A stretch of 8,140 nucleotides of DNA from Calditrichaceae bacterium (GTDB lineage Bacteria; Calditrichota; Calditrichia; Calditrichales; Calditrichaceae): positions 1-8,140 of the forward strand of contig JAUXGF010000108.1 of the NCBI GenBank assembly GCA_030622395.1. Direction: 5' to 3'. A program made the position numbers and the translations under genes. Under the pieces are notes generated by a model. It was given only the letters and a program-made list of their open reading frames with translations. It did not search any database and had not been told where the DNA came from. Below, one piece after another: positions 1-5,426 of this stretch (position 1 is its first letter; each line of letters opens with the position of its first letter).

Positions 1-413
1 CCTCCGGAACACCCCCCGGCAATAATGATATTTTCATTGCTTACATCTAAAGCCATCGCCCGGGTACGCCCGCCCACATTATAAGGGCCGCGAAGCGACC
101 AGCTATTTGCAAATTGTACATCTTTAGAATCGCCTGTCTTGAATATCAAACCATCTCCACGTACAGGCAGGCGCGAAGCAAATTCTAATTCCTTTCCGCG
201 GATGTTAGTCGGTATTTTGCCGGTAGCGGGATTCCGTAAACGCATCATTTCATGATTAAAACGAGCTTGAGGATCTTCGGCGCTGCCAATCGAAGCTTTT
301 GAAGCGTGCCTTACACTAATTAAGTCAGGACTTTGAAAATCTGAAAAAATGTAAATTATGCTAATTAGGGCAATTAATACAAGACTCATCAATGGATACT
401 TTAATGATTTCAT
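1..413 (-). CDS. N-terminus of secreted or anchored BNR/propeller-type protein (partial, runs off left edge)
   Basis: The first 137 residues of a longer protein are visible, with no stop before the window edge. The start at 413 follows a good AGGAG site (421-425) with a 7-nt spacer. Residues 5-23 form a hydrophobic segment (PLMSLVLIALISIIYIF) that acts as signal peptide or membrane anchor. A low-complexity linker follows, and then at about residues 104-123 comes WSLRGPYNVGGRTRAMALD. This motif is typical of the first blade of large secreted FCB-group proteins with BNR/sortilin-like beta-propeller repeats, which often end in a type IX secretion tail. The next residues, IIIAGGCSGG, fit the usual 'AGGVSGG-WKS' lead into the first Asp-box. 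The gene lies 20 bp downstream of the lipoprotein gene on the same strand, so the two are probably co-transcribed. The propeller and any sorting domain lie outside the window, so substrate and function are unknown. Confidence 0.8.
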   Translation of the reverse strand, partial: MKSLKYPLMSLVLIALISIIYIFSDFQSPDLISVRHASKASIGSAEDPQARFNHEMMRLRNPATGKIPTNIRGKELEFASRLPVRGDGLIFKTGDSKDVQFANSWSLRGPYNVGGRTRAMALDVSNENIIIAGGCSG

Positions 414-433
414 AACACTTCTCCTTTTGTTTT

Positions 434-934
434 TTAATTGATTTGATATTTGTAAATTGAATATTGCCGTTTATTCCCTTGACCCAAAACAGGATTTGCA
501 TTAACGTCCGCCATAAAAGAAGAGCCTTCCTTTAGTCCGGGAAGTGTCTCTTTTAAATCAGGTATCGCCTGTTTATTAGGTAATAAAGTAAATTTAAAAA
601 TTATTGGGATTTTCTGCCCTTTATAAAAAGTTGCCGCAAAACCAGAGCCATATCCTACTATGCGGTCTATCTGTACAATTGCCCGGCAAGGGGCTTTTGA
701 GCAGGGATCATCCGCATTTGAAGTACGAAATTGTCGGTCTATTTCTACTATACTGCCAACAATTCGGCACTTCCCGGCAGGAATTTTTTCTTGCAAATTT
801 AGGGTCAGCTTTGTTTTAGAATTTTCAACTGAATCTTGCTGATCTTGTTTACAGGTTTTTTGGTTCACCGATGTGCAACAAAAAAAACAGCCGATAATTA
901 TAATACATATAATATTACGAAATATAAAGATCAT
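434..934 (-). CDS. Small Cys-rich predicted lipoprotein, unknown function
   Basis: This 166-residue protein starts at 934 behind GAGGT (939-943). The N-terminus is a basic/hydrophobic signal with the candidate lipobox I-I-G-C, which would make Cys16 the lipidated residue. Cys19 and Cys20 follow at once, so the exact cleavage site is uncertain. After a polar linker (about 24-50), a compact beta-rich domain covers about 51-166 and carries Cys56, Cys78 and Cys83. The alternating pattern (CRIVGSIVEID, then CRAIVQIDRIVGYG, then KIPIIFKFTL, then GSSFMADVN) is compatible with an OB-fold-like barrel, but I do not recognise a named family. It precedes the propeller-type gene by 20 bp in an apparent two-gene operon, which suggests an envelope role with that protein. 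That link is inference from position only. Confidence 0.8.
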   Translation of the reverse strand: MIFIFRNIICIIIIGCFFCCTSVNQKTCKQDQQDSVENSKTKLTLNLQEKIPAGKCRIVGSIVEIDRQFRTSNADDPCSKAPCRAIVQIDRIVGYGSGFAATFYKGQKIPIIFKFTLLPNKQAIPDLKETLPGLKEGSSFMADVNANPVLGQGNKRQYSIYKYQIN

Positions 935-1276
935 TCTTACCTCATTATAAATATTAGCATTAAAAAACTTGAATATTTATATTAACCTTACGTAGTTTAC
1001 TATTAACTTATATTTTTAAAAAATGATTTTTATCAAGCAGTAAAAACTATCGTCTAATTATTTCAAATATTTATTATTTTTTGATTATTTAGTTTATATA
1101 TTAATTTTCATTTATAAATCAGTATATATCATAGGGTTTTAGAATATTAAGATGTATAGTTTTTATGGCAATTAATAGCAGAAGCATGATCCTATTTTCT
1201 TTCTGCCGGTTTAGTAAATTGTTAGTTGATAATATAATATAAAAATCGAATATATCAAGGAAAGGAGACGTTAGCC
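935..1276. other. AT-rich divergent intergenic region
   Basis: This is a very AT-rich spacer between the minus-strand lipoprotein gene and the plus-strand DUF4136 gene, so both upstream regions should lie here. I see no ORF of credible length, no RNA gene and no strong repeat. Only the weak plus-strand promoter candidate near 1210-1238 stands out. For the leftward gene I could not identify a convincing promoter. Confidence 0.6.
1210..1238 (+). promoter_or_regulatory. Candidate promoter of the DUF4136 gene
   Basis: A perfect TATAAT lies at 1233-1238. The -35 position 17 bp upstream reads TTTAGT and is poor (3 of 6 to TTGACA). Transcription would start near 1245 and give a leader of about 30 nt containing the AGGAG site at 1263-1267. 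The surroundings are AT-rich, so a chance -10 match is quite possible. Confidence 0.3.
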
Positions 1277-1810
1277 ATGAAACGTACTATGATTTTTTTA
1301 AGCATAATAATTATCTACTCTCTTTCAGCCTGCTCCCCAATATCGGTAAAAATTGATTATGACAGCGAAGCCGATTTTTCAAAATATCAAACCTATAAAT
1401 GGATTAAACCGAAAAAGAAACCGGCGGCTAAACAAGTGAAGATTAATCCTCTAAATCAAAAACGTATCGAACGCGCTGTTGGGAAAGAATTAGTAACCAA
1501 AGGCTTTGAAAAAATTGAAAAAGGCAGGGCAGACCTTTTGATTGCCGCACATATAAATGTAAAAAATAAGGTGGATATTGTCACTTATGGCTATGGCTAT
1601 TGGCGCAGACCAAGGTACGGCGGAAGAGTAGTAGAGGCGCGTCATTATAAAGAAGGCGTATTGATTCTGGATATTGTAGCCGCCAGGGAAAAACAGTTGA
1701 TCTGGCGCGGCTGGGCAAAAAACTGCCTTCATGGTACGGATAATGCAGAAGAGAAAATAAACAAGGCTGTGAATAAAATTTTAGAAGATTTTCCGCCGCA
1801 AGAGAATTAA
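1277..1810 (+). CDS. DUF4136-family lipoprotein
   Basis: The protein has 177 residues. The start is well supported: AGGAG at 1263-1267, 9 nt before ATG. A basic start (MKR), a hydrophobic run and lipobox L-S-A-C give a lipid-modified Cys19. The mature part matches the DUF4136 pattern: an early 'VKIDYDSEADFSKYQTYKW' segment, a mid region with 'RIERAVGKELVTKGFEK' then 'ADLLIAAH', a Tyr/Gly-rich loop at about 104-116 (YGYGYWRRPRYGG), and the late 'GVLILDIVAAREKQLIWRGWA' strand followed by a helical C-terminus. The length fits the family. These proteins sit in the cell envelope and their biochemical role is unknown. The gene is probably monocistronic: the next plus-strand gene starts 257 bp on with its own ribosome binding site, and a dispersed repeat begins 41 nt after the stop. 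Confidence 0.88.
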   Translation: MKRTMIFLSIIIIYSLSACSPISVKIDYDSEADFSKYQTYKWIKPKKKPAAKQVKINPLNQKRIERAVGKELVTKGFEKIEKGRADLLIAAHINVKNKVDIVTYGYGYWRRPRYGGRVVEARHYKEGVLILDIVAAREKQLIWRGWAKNCLHGTDNAEEKINKAVNKILEDFPPQEN

Positions 1811-1835
1811 GATTAAAGAAAAAAGATTCCCCGTA

Positions 1836-1851
1836 GTTTATCTGGCTTAGG
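1836..1851 (+). repeat. Short repeat R1, copy 1 (GTTTATCTGGCTTAGG)
   Basis: This 16-mer recurs at 3528-3543 with one transition (GTTTATCCGGCTTAGG). Here it directly abuts the left end of repeat A copy 1, whereas the second copy lies about 230 bp beyond repeat A copy 2. It may be a fragment of a larger dispersed element. Confidence 0.5.
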
Positions 1852-2001
1852 CTATTTGACTATTTTTACCCTGAGCTGCGTCGAAGGGTAGGGGTTTGGA
1901 GTGTAATCCCGACTGAAATATTTGTCAGTCAAATGATATGCAGTAATATCACAAGCTAAATTCAACTTTGTGATTGTGGTCAATGTCATTTTGAGCCCCA
2001 G
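1852..2001 (+). repeat. Dispersed repeat A, copy 1 (about 150 bp)
   Basis: It is homologous to 3127-3295. The first 47 bp match at 42 positions and all five differences are transitions. The last ~55 bp match almost as well, while the middle has diverged and copy 2 carries extra sequence there. Two small stems are visible: TACCCT (1867-1872) with AGGGTA (1885-1890), and ATCACAA (1948-1954) with TTGTGAT (1968-1974). The second stem is perfectly conserved in both copies. There is no ORF. The ends carry CCTGAG...CGAAGG and TGTCATTTTGAG, motifs that resemble intergenic repeats scattered in many bacterial genomes. The element sits between the DUF4136 gene and the FISUMP gene, and its right end falls within the latter's probable upstream region. 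Confidence 0.8.
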
Positions 2002-2067
2002 CCGTTAGCCTTATACTATAAAATAATTATGGTTCAACATGTATAACAAAACAAAGGAGTAACTGAA

Positions 2068-3117
2068 ATGAAAAGAAAATCTGTTTTTAGTTCGCTAATC
2101 CCAATGTATTCCGGGATAATTATTATTTTTACTGTTTTTCTTATTAGCTGTTCAAATGATGACAGCAATCCTACAACACCCTCTTCCTCAGTACCGGTAT
2201 TAACCACAGCCGATGTTAGCGCGATAACTGATACTTCTGCAAATTGCGGCGGTACTATTACATCTGATGAAGGAGCAACTGTCACTGCACGTGGTGTTTG
2301 TTGGAGCACTGCAATAACGCCTACGGTATCTGATAATAAAACAAATAACGGCGGCGGAGCAGGTAGTTTTACAAGCGAGATGTCCGGCTTAACGCCGGAG
2401 ACTGACTATTATGTCAGAGCTTATGCAACGAATAGCGCCGGTACAGGATATGGAAGTACTATGTTATTTACAACACTTAAAGCAGGGATAGGTACGGTAA
2501 CTGATATTGACGGGAATATTTATCGAACAATAAAAATTGGCAATCAATGGTGGATGGCTGAAAATTTAAAAGTAACCCATTACCGCAATGGCGTGGCTAT
2601 TACTAATGTGACAGATAATACTGAATGGTCAAACCTTACAACCGGCGCTTACTGTAATTATGATAACAATACGAGTAATGCAGCCACTTATGGCCGTCTT
2701 TATAATTGGTATGCTATAGATGACAGCCGTAATATAGCCCCCGCAGGCTGGCACGTTTCTACGGATGAGGAGTGGAAAGAGCTGGAAATGTATCTTGGAA
2801 TGAGCCAAACGGACGCCAATTATACAGGTTGGCGCGGTACGGACGAAGGCGGTAAGTTGAAAGAAGAGGGAACAACGCATTGGAACAGTCCTAATACAGG
2901 CGCCACCAATGAAAGTGGCTTTACCGCTCTTCCTGGCGGTTCCCGGCACAATAATGATGGCAGTTACGGCAATATTAGTATCTTCGCCAACTTTTGGTCT
3001 TCTACAGAGAGCGGTAGTAAAGCCTGGAAACGCTATCTGTATTCTGGTAATTCACAGGTAGGCCGCGGTGACGACTATAAGCGATATGGATATTCTGTTC
3101 GTTGTGTCAGAGATTGA
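2068..3117 (+). CDS. FISUMP-domain lipoprotein with a fibronectin-III-like module
   Basis: The protein has 349 residues. The start is set by AAAGGAG (2053-2059), 8 nt upstream of ATG. The signal peptide ends at lipobox L-I-S-C, giving a lipidated Cys28. A Ser/Thr/Pro-rich spacer follows. Residues about 44-138 form an Fn3-like repeat of the kind with 'ARGVCWSTAITPTVSD', 'GLTPETDYYVRAYATNSAG' and a closing 'FTTL'. Residues 142-349 are the FISUMP domain: 'TDIDGNIYRTIKIGNQWWM', 'GRLYNWYAI', 'APAGWHVSTDEEW', 'GFTALPGGSR', 'FWSSTE' and the terminal 'YSVRCVRD'. The module is common in surface proteins of Fibrobacter and other FCB bacteria. Its fold is thought to be related to C-type-lectin/formylglycine-generating-enzyme domains and its ligand is unknown. 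The protein is complete and probably surface-exposed. Copies of repeat A lie on both sides of the gene, suggesting an accessory or duplicated gene. Confidence 0.92.
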   Translation: MKRKSVFSSLIPMYSGIIIIFTVFLISCSNDDSNPTTPSSSVPVLTTADVSAITDTSANCGGTITSDEGATVTARGVCWSTAITPTVSDNKTNNGGGAGSFTSEMSGLTPETDYYVRAYATNSAGTGYGSTMLFTTLKAGIGTVTDIDGNIYRTIKIGNQWWMAENLKVTHYRNGVAITNVTDNTEWSNLTTGAYCNYDNNTSNAATYGRLYNWYAIDDSRNIAPAGWHVSTDEEWKELEMYLGMSQTDANYTGWRGTDEGGKLKEEGTTHWNSPNTGATNESGFTALPGGSRHNNDGSYGNISIFANFWSSTESGSKAWKRYLYSGNSQVGRGDDYKRYGYSVRCVRD

Positions 3118-3126
3118 CAAATTTGT

Positions 3127-3295
3127 CTATTTGACTATTTTTATCTTGAGCCGCGTTGAAGGGCAGGGGTTTGCGCCATAGGCGTGCCTTCGGCAGGGCT
3201 AAGTCCGACTAAAATTTTTGTTATAATAATATGCATTACTATCACAAGCTAATTTCAACTTTGTGATTGTAGTTTAATGTCATTTTGAGTTCCAG
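3127..3295 (+). repeat. Dispersed repeat A, copy 2 (about 169 bp)
   Basis: This is the second copy of the repeat at 1852-2001, in the same orientation, beginning 9 nt after the FISUMP stop codon. It shares the CTATTTGACTATTTTT start, the 7-bp ATCACAA/TTGTGAT stem (within about 3241-3267) and the CATTTTGAG...CCAG end. It carries roughly 20 bp of extra sequence in the middle, including a TGCC-TTCG-GGCA-like segment near 3186-3195. No coding capacity is visible. Confidence 0.8.
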
Positions 3296-3372
3296 TTAAC
3301 AAATCTGCTTCGCACCTGACGCCGTCAGAATAAAATAACTTATGCTGAAAAACTTTCCCGCCGCGTCCGAGC

Positions 3373-3416
3373 GCGCCGGGCTCTCTGGAAATATGAAGGT
3401 TTTCAAGGATGTTTTA
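3373..3416 (+). repeat. Direct repeat C, copy 1 (44 bp, left of vapBC)
   Basis: It matches 4275-4318 at 42 of 44 positions in the same orientation, starting GCGCCGGGCTCTCTGG and ending ATGTTTTA. The differences are at the 27th and 36th bases. This copy continues into CCCAGAGG (3419-3426), which can pair with CTCTGG near the left end of the repeat. The right copy lacks that continuation, so the homology ends at 44 bp. Confidence 0.85.
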
Positions 3417-3492
3417 ATCCCAGAGGTATGAAATAATTGATAACTGCCAAACTCAGATGGGGAGCGCAGAAGAATGGAATCCTAAAGAATTG

Positions 3493-3510
3493 ATCCCGAA
3501 ACGTCGGGAT
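3493..3510. repeat. Small perfect hairpin ATCCCGA-AACG-TCGGGAT
   Basis: A 7-bp stem closes a 4-nt loop. There is no T-run on either side, so a terminator is unlikely. It lies in the repeat mosaic between repeat C copy 1 and the vapBC promoter and resembles short palindromic units of dispersed intergenic repeats. Confidence 0.5.
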
Positions 3511-3527
3511 GAGATTTGTTATTTCCG

Positions 3528-3543
3528 GTTTATCCGGCTTAGG
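3528..3543 (+). repeat. Short repeat R1, copy 2
   Basis: GTTTATCCGGCTTAGG matches 1836-1851 at 15 of 16 bases. The flanking sequence is not shared with copy 1. Confidence 0.5.
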
Positions 3544-3622
3544 ATACAACATTATTATCATCAAAGTATAATGCATTTGAGTTTACGTGAAATCAGGAGT
3601 TCTGAATTTTCAGTTATTTTGT

Positions 3623-3651
3623 TTGACATACTTTAAAGTTACCGATATATT
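3623..3651 (+). promoter_or_regulatory. Strong sigma-70-type promoter of the vapBC operon
   Basis: A consensus -35 TTGACA (3623-3628) is separated by exactly 17 bp from TATATT (3646-3651, 5 of 6 to TATAAT). Transcription should start near 3658, inside the palindrome at 3652-3673, and give a leader of about 28 nt before the antitoxin ATG at 3686. This is the best promoter in the window, and it supports the downstream start for the antitoxin. Confidence 0.75.
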
Positions 3652-3673
3652 GATAAGTATTACAATAATTATC
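3652..3673. promoter_or_regulatory. Candidate autoregulatory operator (22-bp palindrome)
   Basis: The arms GATAAGTATT (3652-3661) and AATAATTATC (3664-3673) are inverted repeats matching at 9 of 10 positions, with a 2-bp centre. The palindrome starts right after the -10 box and covers the predicted transcription start. AbrB-type antitoxins bind DNA as dimers and normally repress their own operon, so this is the natural binding site. That it is bound is an inference from position and symmetry. Confidence 0.6.
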
Positions 3674-3685
3674 GAGGTGTGTTTT

Positions 3686-3892
3686 ATGACCACAGTAACA
3701 GTTTCACCAAAATTTCAAGTCGTCATCCCAAAAGATATTCGAAATCAATTAGAGCTTAAACCAGGGCAAAAATTGCAAATTCTGAATTATGGCGATAGAA
3801 TTGAGTTTGTCCCTATCAAGGATATAAAAAAACTAAAAGGCTTTCTCAGAGGGATTGATACTTCTGTTGAGAGAGAAAAGGATAGAATATGA
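3686..3892 (+). CDS. vapB: AbrB/MazE-fold antitoxin of a VapBC-type module
   Basis: The protein has 68 residues. I place the start at ATG 3686, behind GAGGTG (3674-3679, 6-nt spacer). A longer in-frame start at 3587 would lie upstream of the promoter and has no family similarity. Residues 1-47 are a swapped-hairpin AbrB DNA-binding domain: 'TVTVSPKFQVVIPKDIR' followed by 'LELKPGQKLQI' and 'DRIEFVPI'. The 'SPKFQVVIPKDIR' signature is diagnostic. Residues about 48-68 (KKLKGFLRGIDTSVEREKDRI) form the charged tail that, in this family, wraps the toxin and blocks its active site. The stop overlaps the toxin start by 4 bp (ATGA), implying translational coupling. The protein should neutralise VapC and, with it, repress the operon through the adjacent palindrome. 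Confidence 0.9.
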   Translation: MTTVTVSPKFQVVIPKDIRNQLELKPGQKLQILNYGDRIEFVPIKDIKKLKGFLRGIDTSVEREKDRI

Positions 3893-4260
3893 ATTTAGTT
3901 GATTCTTCCGGATGGTTGGAATACTTTGCTGATGACAAAAACTCAGACTTCTTTACGCCGGCAATTGAGGATACTGAAAAGTTAATTGTATCAACCATTA
4001 ACATTTATGAAGTTTTTAAAAGGATATTACAACAAAGAGATGAAAATGATGCAATGCAAGCTGTAGCTGTAATGCAACAAGCCCAGGTCGTAGATGTAAC
4101 GTCTGCCATTTCTCTTTTTGCCGCTCGAATAAGCCACGAAATAAAATTACCTATGGCAGATAGCTTAATTCTTGCCACTGCAAAATCTATGAATGCAACA
4201 CTTTGGACTCAAGATTCGGATTTTAAAGAGATTCCCGACGTCAAATATATTAATAAATAA
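3889..4260 (+). CDS. vapC: PIN-domain ribonuclease toxin, VapC type
   Basis: The protein has 123 residues, a normal length for VapC. It is a single PIN domain with the four acidic positions that bind Mg2+ or Mn2+: Asp5 in 'NLVDSSGWLEYF', Glu41 in 'INIYEVFKR', Asp91 in 'LPMADSLILATA' and Asp109 in 'LWTQDSDF' (Asp111 nearby). All are present, so the enzyme looks active. VapC toxins are endoribonucleases that cut specific RNAs, often tRNA or rRNA, and stop translation. The target cannot be read from sequence. The ATG overlaps the antitoxin stop in an ATGA junction, so the pair is co-transcribed and coupled. The module is bracketed by 44-bp direct repeats. Confidence 0.92.
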   Translation: MNLVDSSGWLEYFADDKNSDFFTPAIEDTEKLIVSTINIYEVFKRILQQRDENDAMQAVAVMQQAQVVDVTSAISLFAARISHEIKLPMADSLILATAKSMNATLWTQDSDFKEIPDVKYINK

Positions 4261-4274
4261 AAAGTTTTATTACT

Positions 4275-4318
4275 GCGCCGGGCTCTCTGGAAATATGAAG
4301 TTTTTCAAGCATGTTTTA
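4275..4318 (+). repeat. Direct repeat C, copy 2 (44 bp, right of vapBC)
   Basis: It begins 15 nt after the vapC stop and is 42/44 identical to 3373-3416. The two copies are 902 bp apart from start to start and enclose the promoter, operator, antitoxin and toxin. Beyond the 44 bp the flanks differ. Confidence 0.85.
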
Positions 4319-4422
4319 GGATTTTGTGGGTAAATATAATAATAAAAAATAACAAAAAAACGCTTTTTCGTTCAGGAACTAATTAGTCAAGGTAGTGTCA
4401 TTCCTAAAGGATTAATATTATT

Positions 4423-5265
4423 ATGACTATTTTTTCAAATAAAGAATTAGCCTTAAAATTAGAAAATACAGTGGCGTCGTATAAAATTTAATTTATTTCA
4501 ACTCAAAATAAATTAAATAATAATCATCTTTCTACATATAAAAAATTTGGAAGCGGTTATGCAATATTTGCAAACGGCTATCCTTCCATTTCTGTGGCAT
4601 TGGGATTGGGATTAACAGGCAAGGTTTACGAAGATGAGATTATCCGATTAGAAGAGTTTTTCAAAGAAAATAAATCGTCCGTAAAAATTGACGTTTCACA
4701 TTTAGCAGACATGAGTTTAACCCAAATATTAATGAATCGCGGGTATCGAATAAGCGATTATACAACAATGCTGATAAAACCGTTATCCGGCAAAGATATA
4801 TACAAAGAACCTGCCGATAATCATATCCAACAAGTAAGCGAAGACAATATTGACGTTTTTGATAAGACAGTCACAAAAGGGTTTCTTGAAAATAGCGACG
4901 CTTCGGATTCATCAATTTATACTAAAGAGGTAATTGATTCTTCTGATAATATCTCAAAAATATTTTTCCACCAACCTAATACCGCCTGCTTTACCGCCTA
5001 TAGAAATAATGAACCTGTTGGCGGCGGCGGGATGGTTATTAATAAAGACACTGTATTTTTTATTGGCACAAGTACATTGCCTGAACATAGAAATTTGGGA
5101 ATTCAAACGGATTTGTTAAAACGCCGGTTAAACCATTCTATATCCAAAGGATGTAATCTTGCTATGACAATTACATTTCCGGGAAGCGTTTCGCAGCATA
5201 ATGTAGAAAAGCTTGGCTTTCAAGTTGTCTATGGTCGTATAATATTTACAAAAGATTTTTTATAG
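4423..5265 (+). pseudogene. GNAT-family N-acetyltransferase gene interrupted by an in-frame TAA at codon 23
   Basis: Reading from ATG 4423 (AAAGGA at 4406-4411, 11-nt spacer) gives a 280-codon frame broken only by TAA at 4489-4491. Upstream of the stop it reads MTIFSNKELALKLENTVASY. Downstream it continues 'FGSGYAIFANGYPSISVALG', 'HLADMSLTQILMNRGYRI', then the acetyl-CoA-binding GNAT core. Motif A is 'STLPEHRNLGIQ' at codons 217-228 and the C-terminal part is 'GSVSQHNVEKLGFQVVYGR'. The order and the ~280-residue length match a GNAT family with an N-terminal 'G.YA.F....P...ALGLGL' segment, so the sequence before the GTG at 4594 belongs to the protein. That GTG has no ribosome binding site. The remaining frame is otherwise intact, so the lesion looks recent, or is a sequencing error, or is read through. 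The substrate is unknown. Confidence 0.75.
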
Positions 5266-5363
5266 CGCCTAAATTTCTAAATTGAGAAAAAGTTGGATGT
5301 TTCCATCACTATCAGACGCAGCTCTATTACCGGATTTCTTTTAGATTGACAGAATGTTTATTT
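5266..5363. other. Spacer after the GNAT gene, no feature seen
   Basis: No ORF, RNA gene or convincing terminator is visible between the GNAT stop and the composite inverted repeat that begins at 5364. Together with that repeat and its right flank, this makes a 534-bp stretch without genes. Confidence 0.5.
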
Positions 5364-5426
5364 GAATCGCTGCGAGATTTATCTGAATTGCCACGAGATT
5401 TATCTGAATTGCCACGAGATTTATCT
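5364..5426 (+). repeat. Three tandem 21-bp units
   Basis: Units lie at 5364-5384, 5385-5405 and 5406-5426. The second and third are identical (GAATTGCC-ACGAGATTTATCT). The first differs at a few positions in its first half. Inverted copies occur at 5601-5621 (exact), 5622-5642 (diverged) and 5643-5656 (partial). The units are contiguous without spacers. Confidence 0.85.

Larger units (their letters stand above)
3296..3622. other. Non-coding repeat mosaic upstream of the toxin-antitoxin module
   Basis: I see no credible gene here. The stretch holds the near-perfect palindrome CTGACG-C-CGTCAG (3316-3328), the first 44-bp repeat C copy (3373-3416), a CTCTGG (3383-3388)/CCAGAG (3420-3425) inverted pair spanning that copy, a 7-bp hairpin at 3493-3510 and the second R1 16-mer (3528-3543). 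An ATG at 3398-3400 inside repeat C has no useful reading frame behind it. Confidence 0.6.

Noticed and set aside
604..842. Plus-strand ORFs of 60-71 codons inside the minus-strand lipoprotein gene
   Set aside because: They lack ribosome binding sites and family similarity. They are antisense shadows of a gene with a clear signal peptide.
944..949. TATAAT on the minus strand as -10 of the lipoprotein gene
   Set aside because: It directly abuts the ribosome binding site, so transcription would begin within that site. No -35 box was found.
1269..2010. Integron cassette with attC sites (CGTTAGCC occurs at 1269-1276 and 2003-2010)
   Set aside because: GTTAGCC does not fit the GTTRRRY core. No matching RYYYAAC partner or attC-type folded structure was found, and no integrase is in the window.
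2629..2949. Minus-strand 106-codon ORF inside the FISUMP gene
   Set aside because: It is a shadow of a strongly supported domain on the other strand, and its translation is compositionally odd.
3587..3685. Longer start for the antitoxin, adding 33 residues
   Set aside because: The extension covers the TTGACA/TATATT promoter and the palindrome, has no ribosome binding site and does not resemble the AbrB family. ATG 3686 has GAGGTG at proper spacing.
4353..4376. Terminator for vapBC formed by the A-run and T-run around CGC
   Set aside because: The possible stems are only 4-5 A/T-rich pairs and are too weak to call.
4594..4596. GTG as the true start of the acetyltransferase
   Set aside because: There is no ribosome binding site upstream, and in-frame, family-like sequence continues upstream to an ATG at 4423, broken only by one TAA.
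5364..5426. CRISPR array
   Set aside because: The 21-bp units are contiguous without spacers, inverted copies exist nearby, and no cas gene is present.
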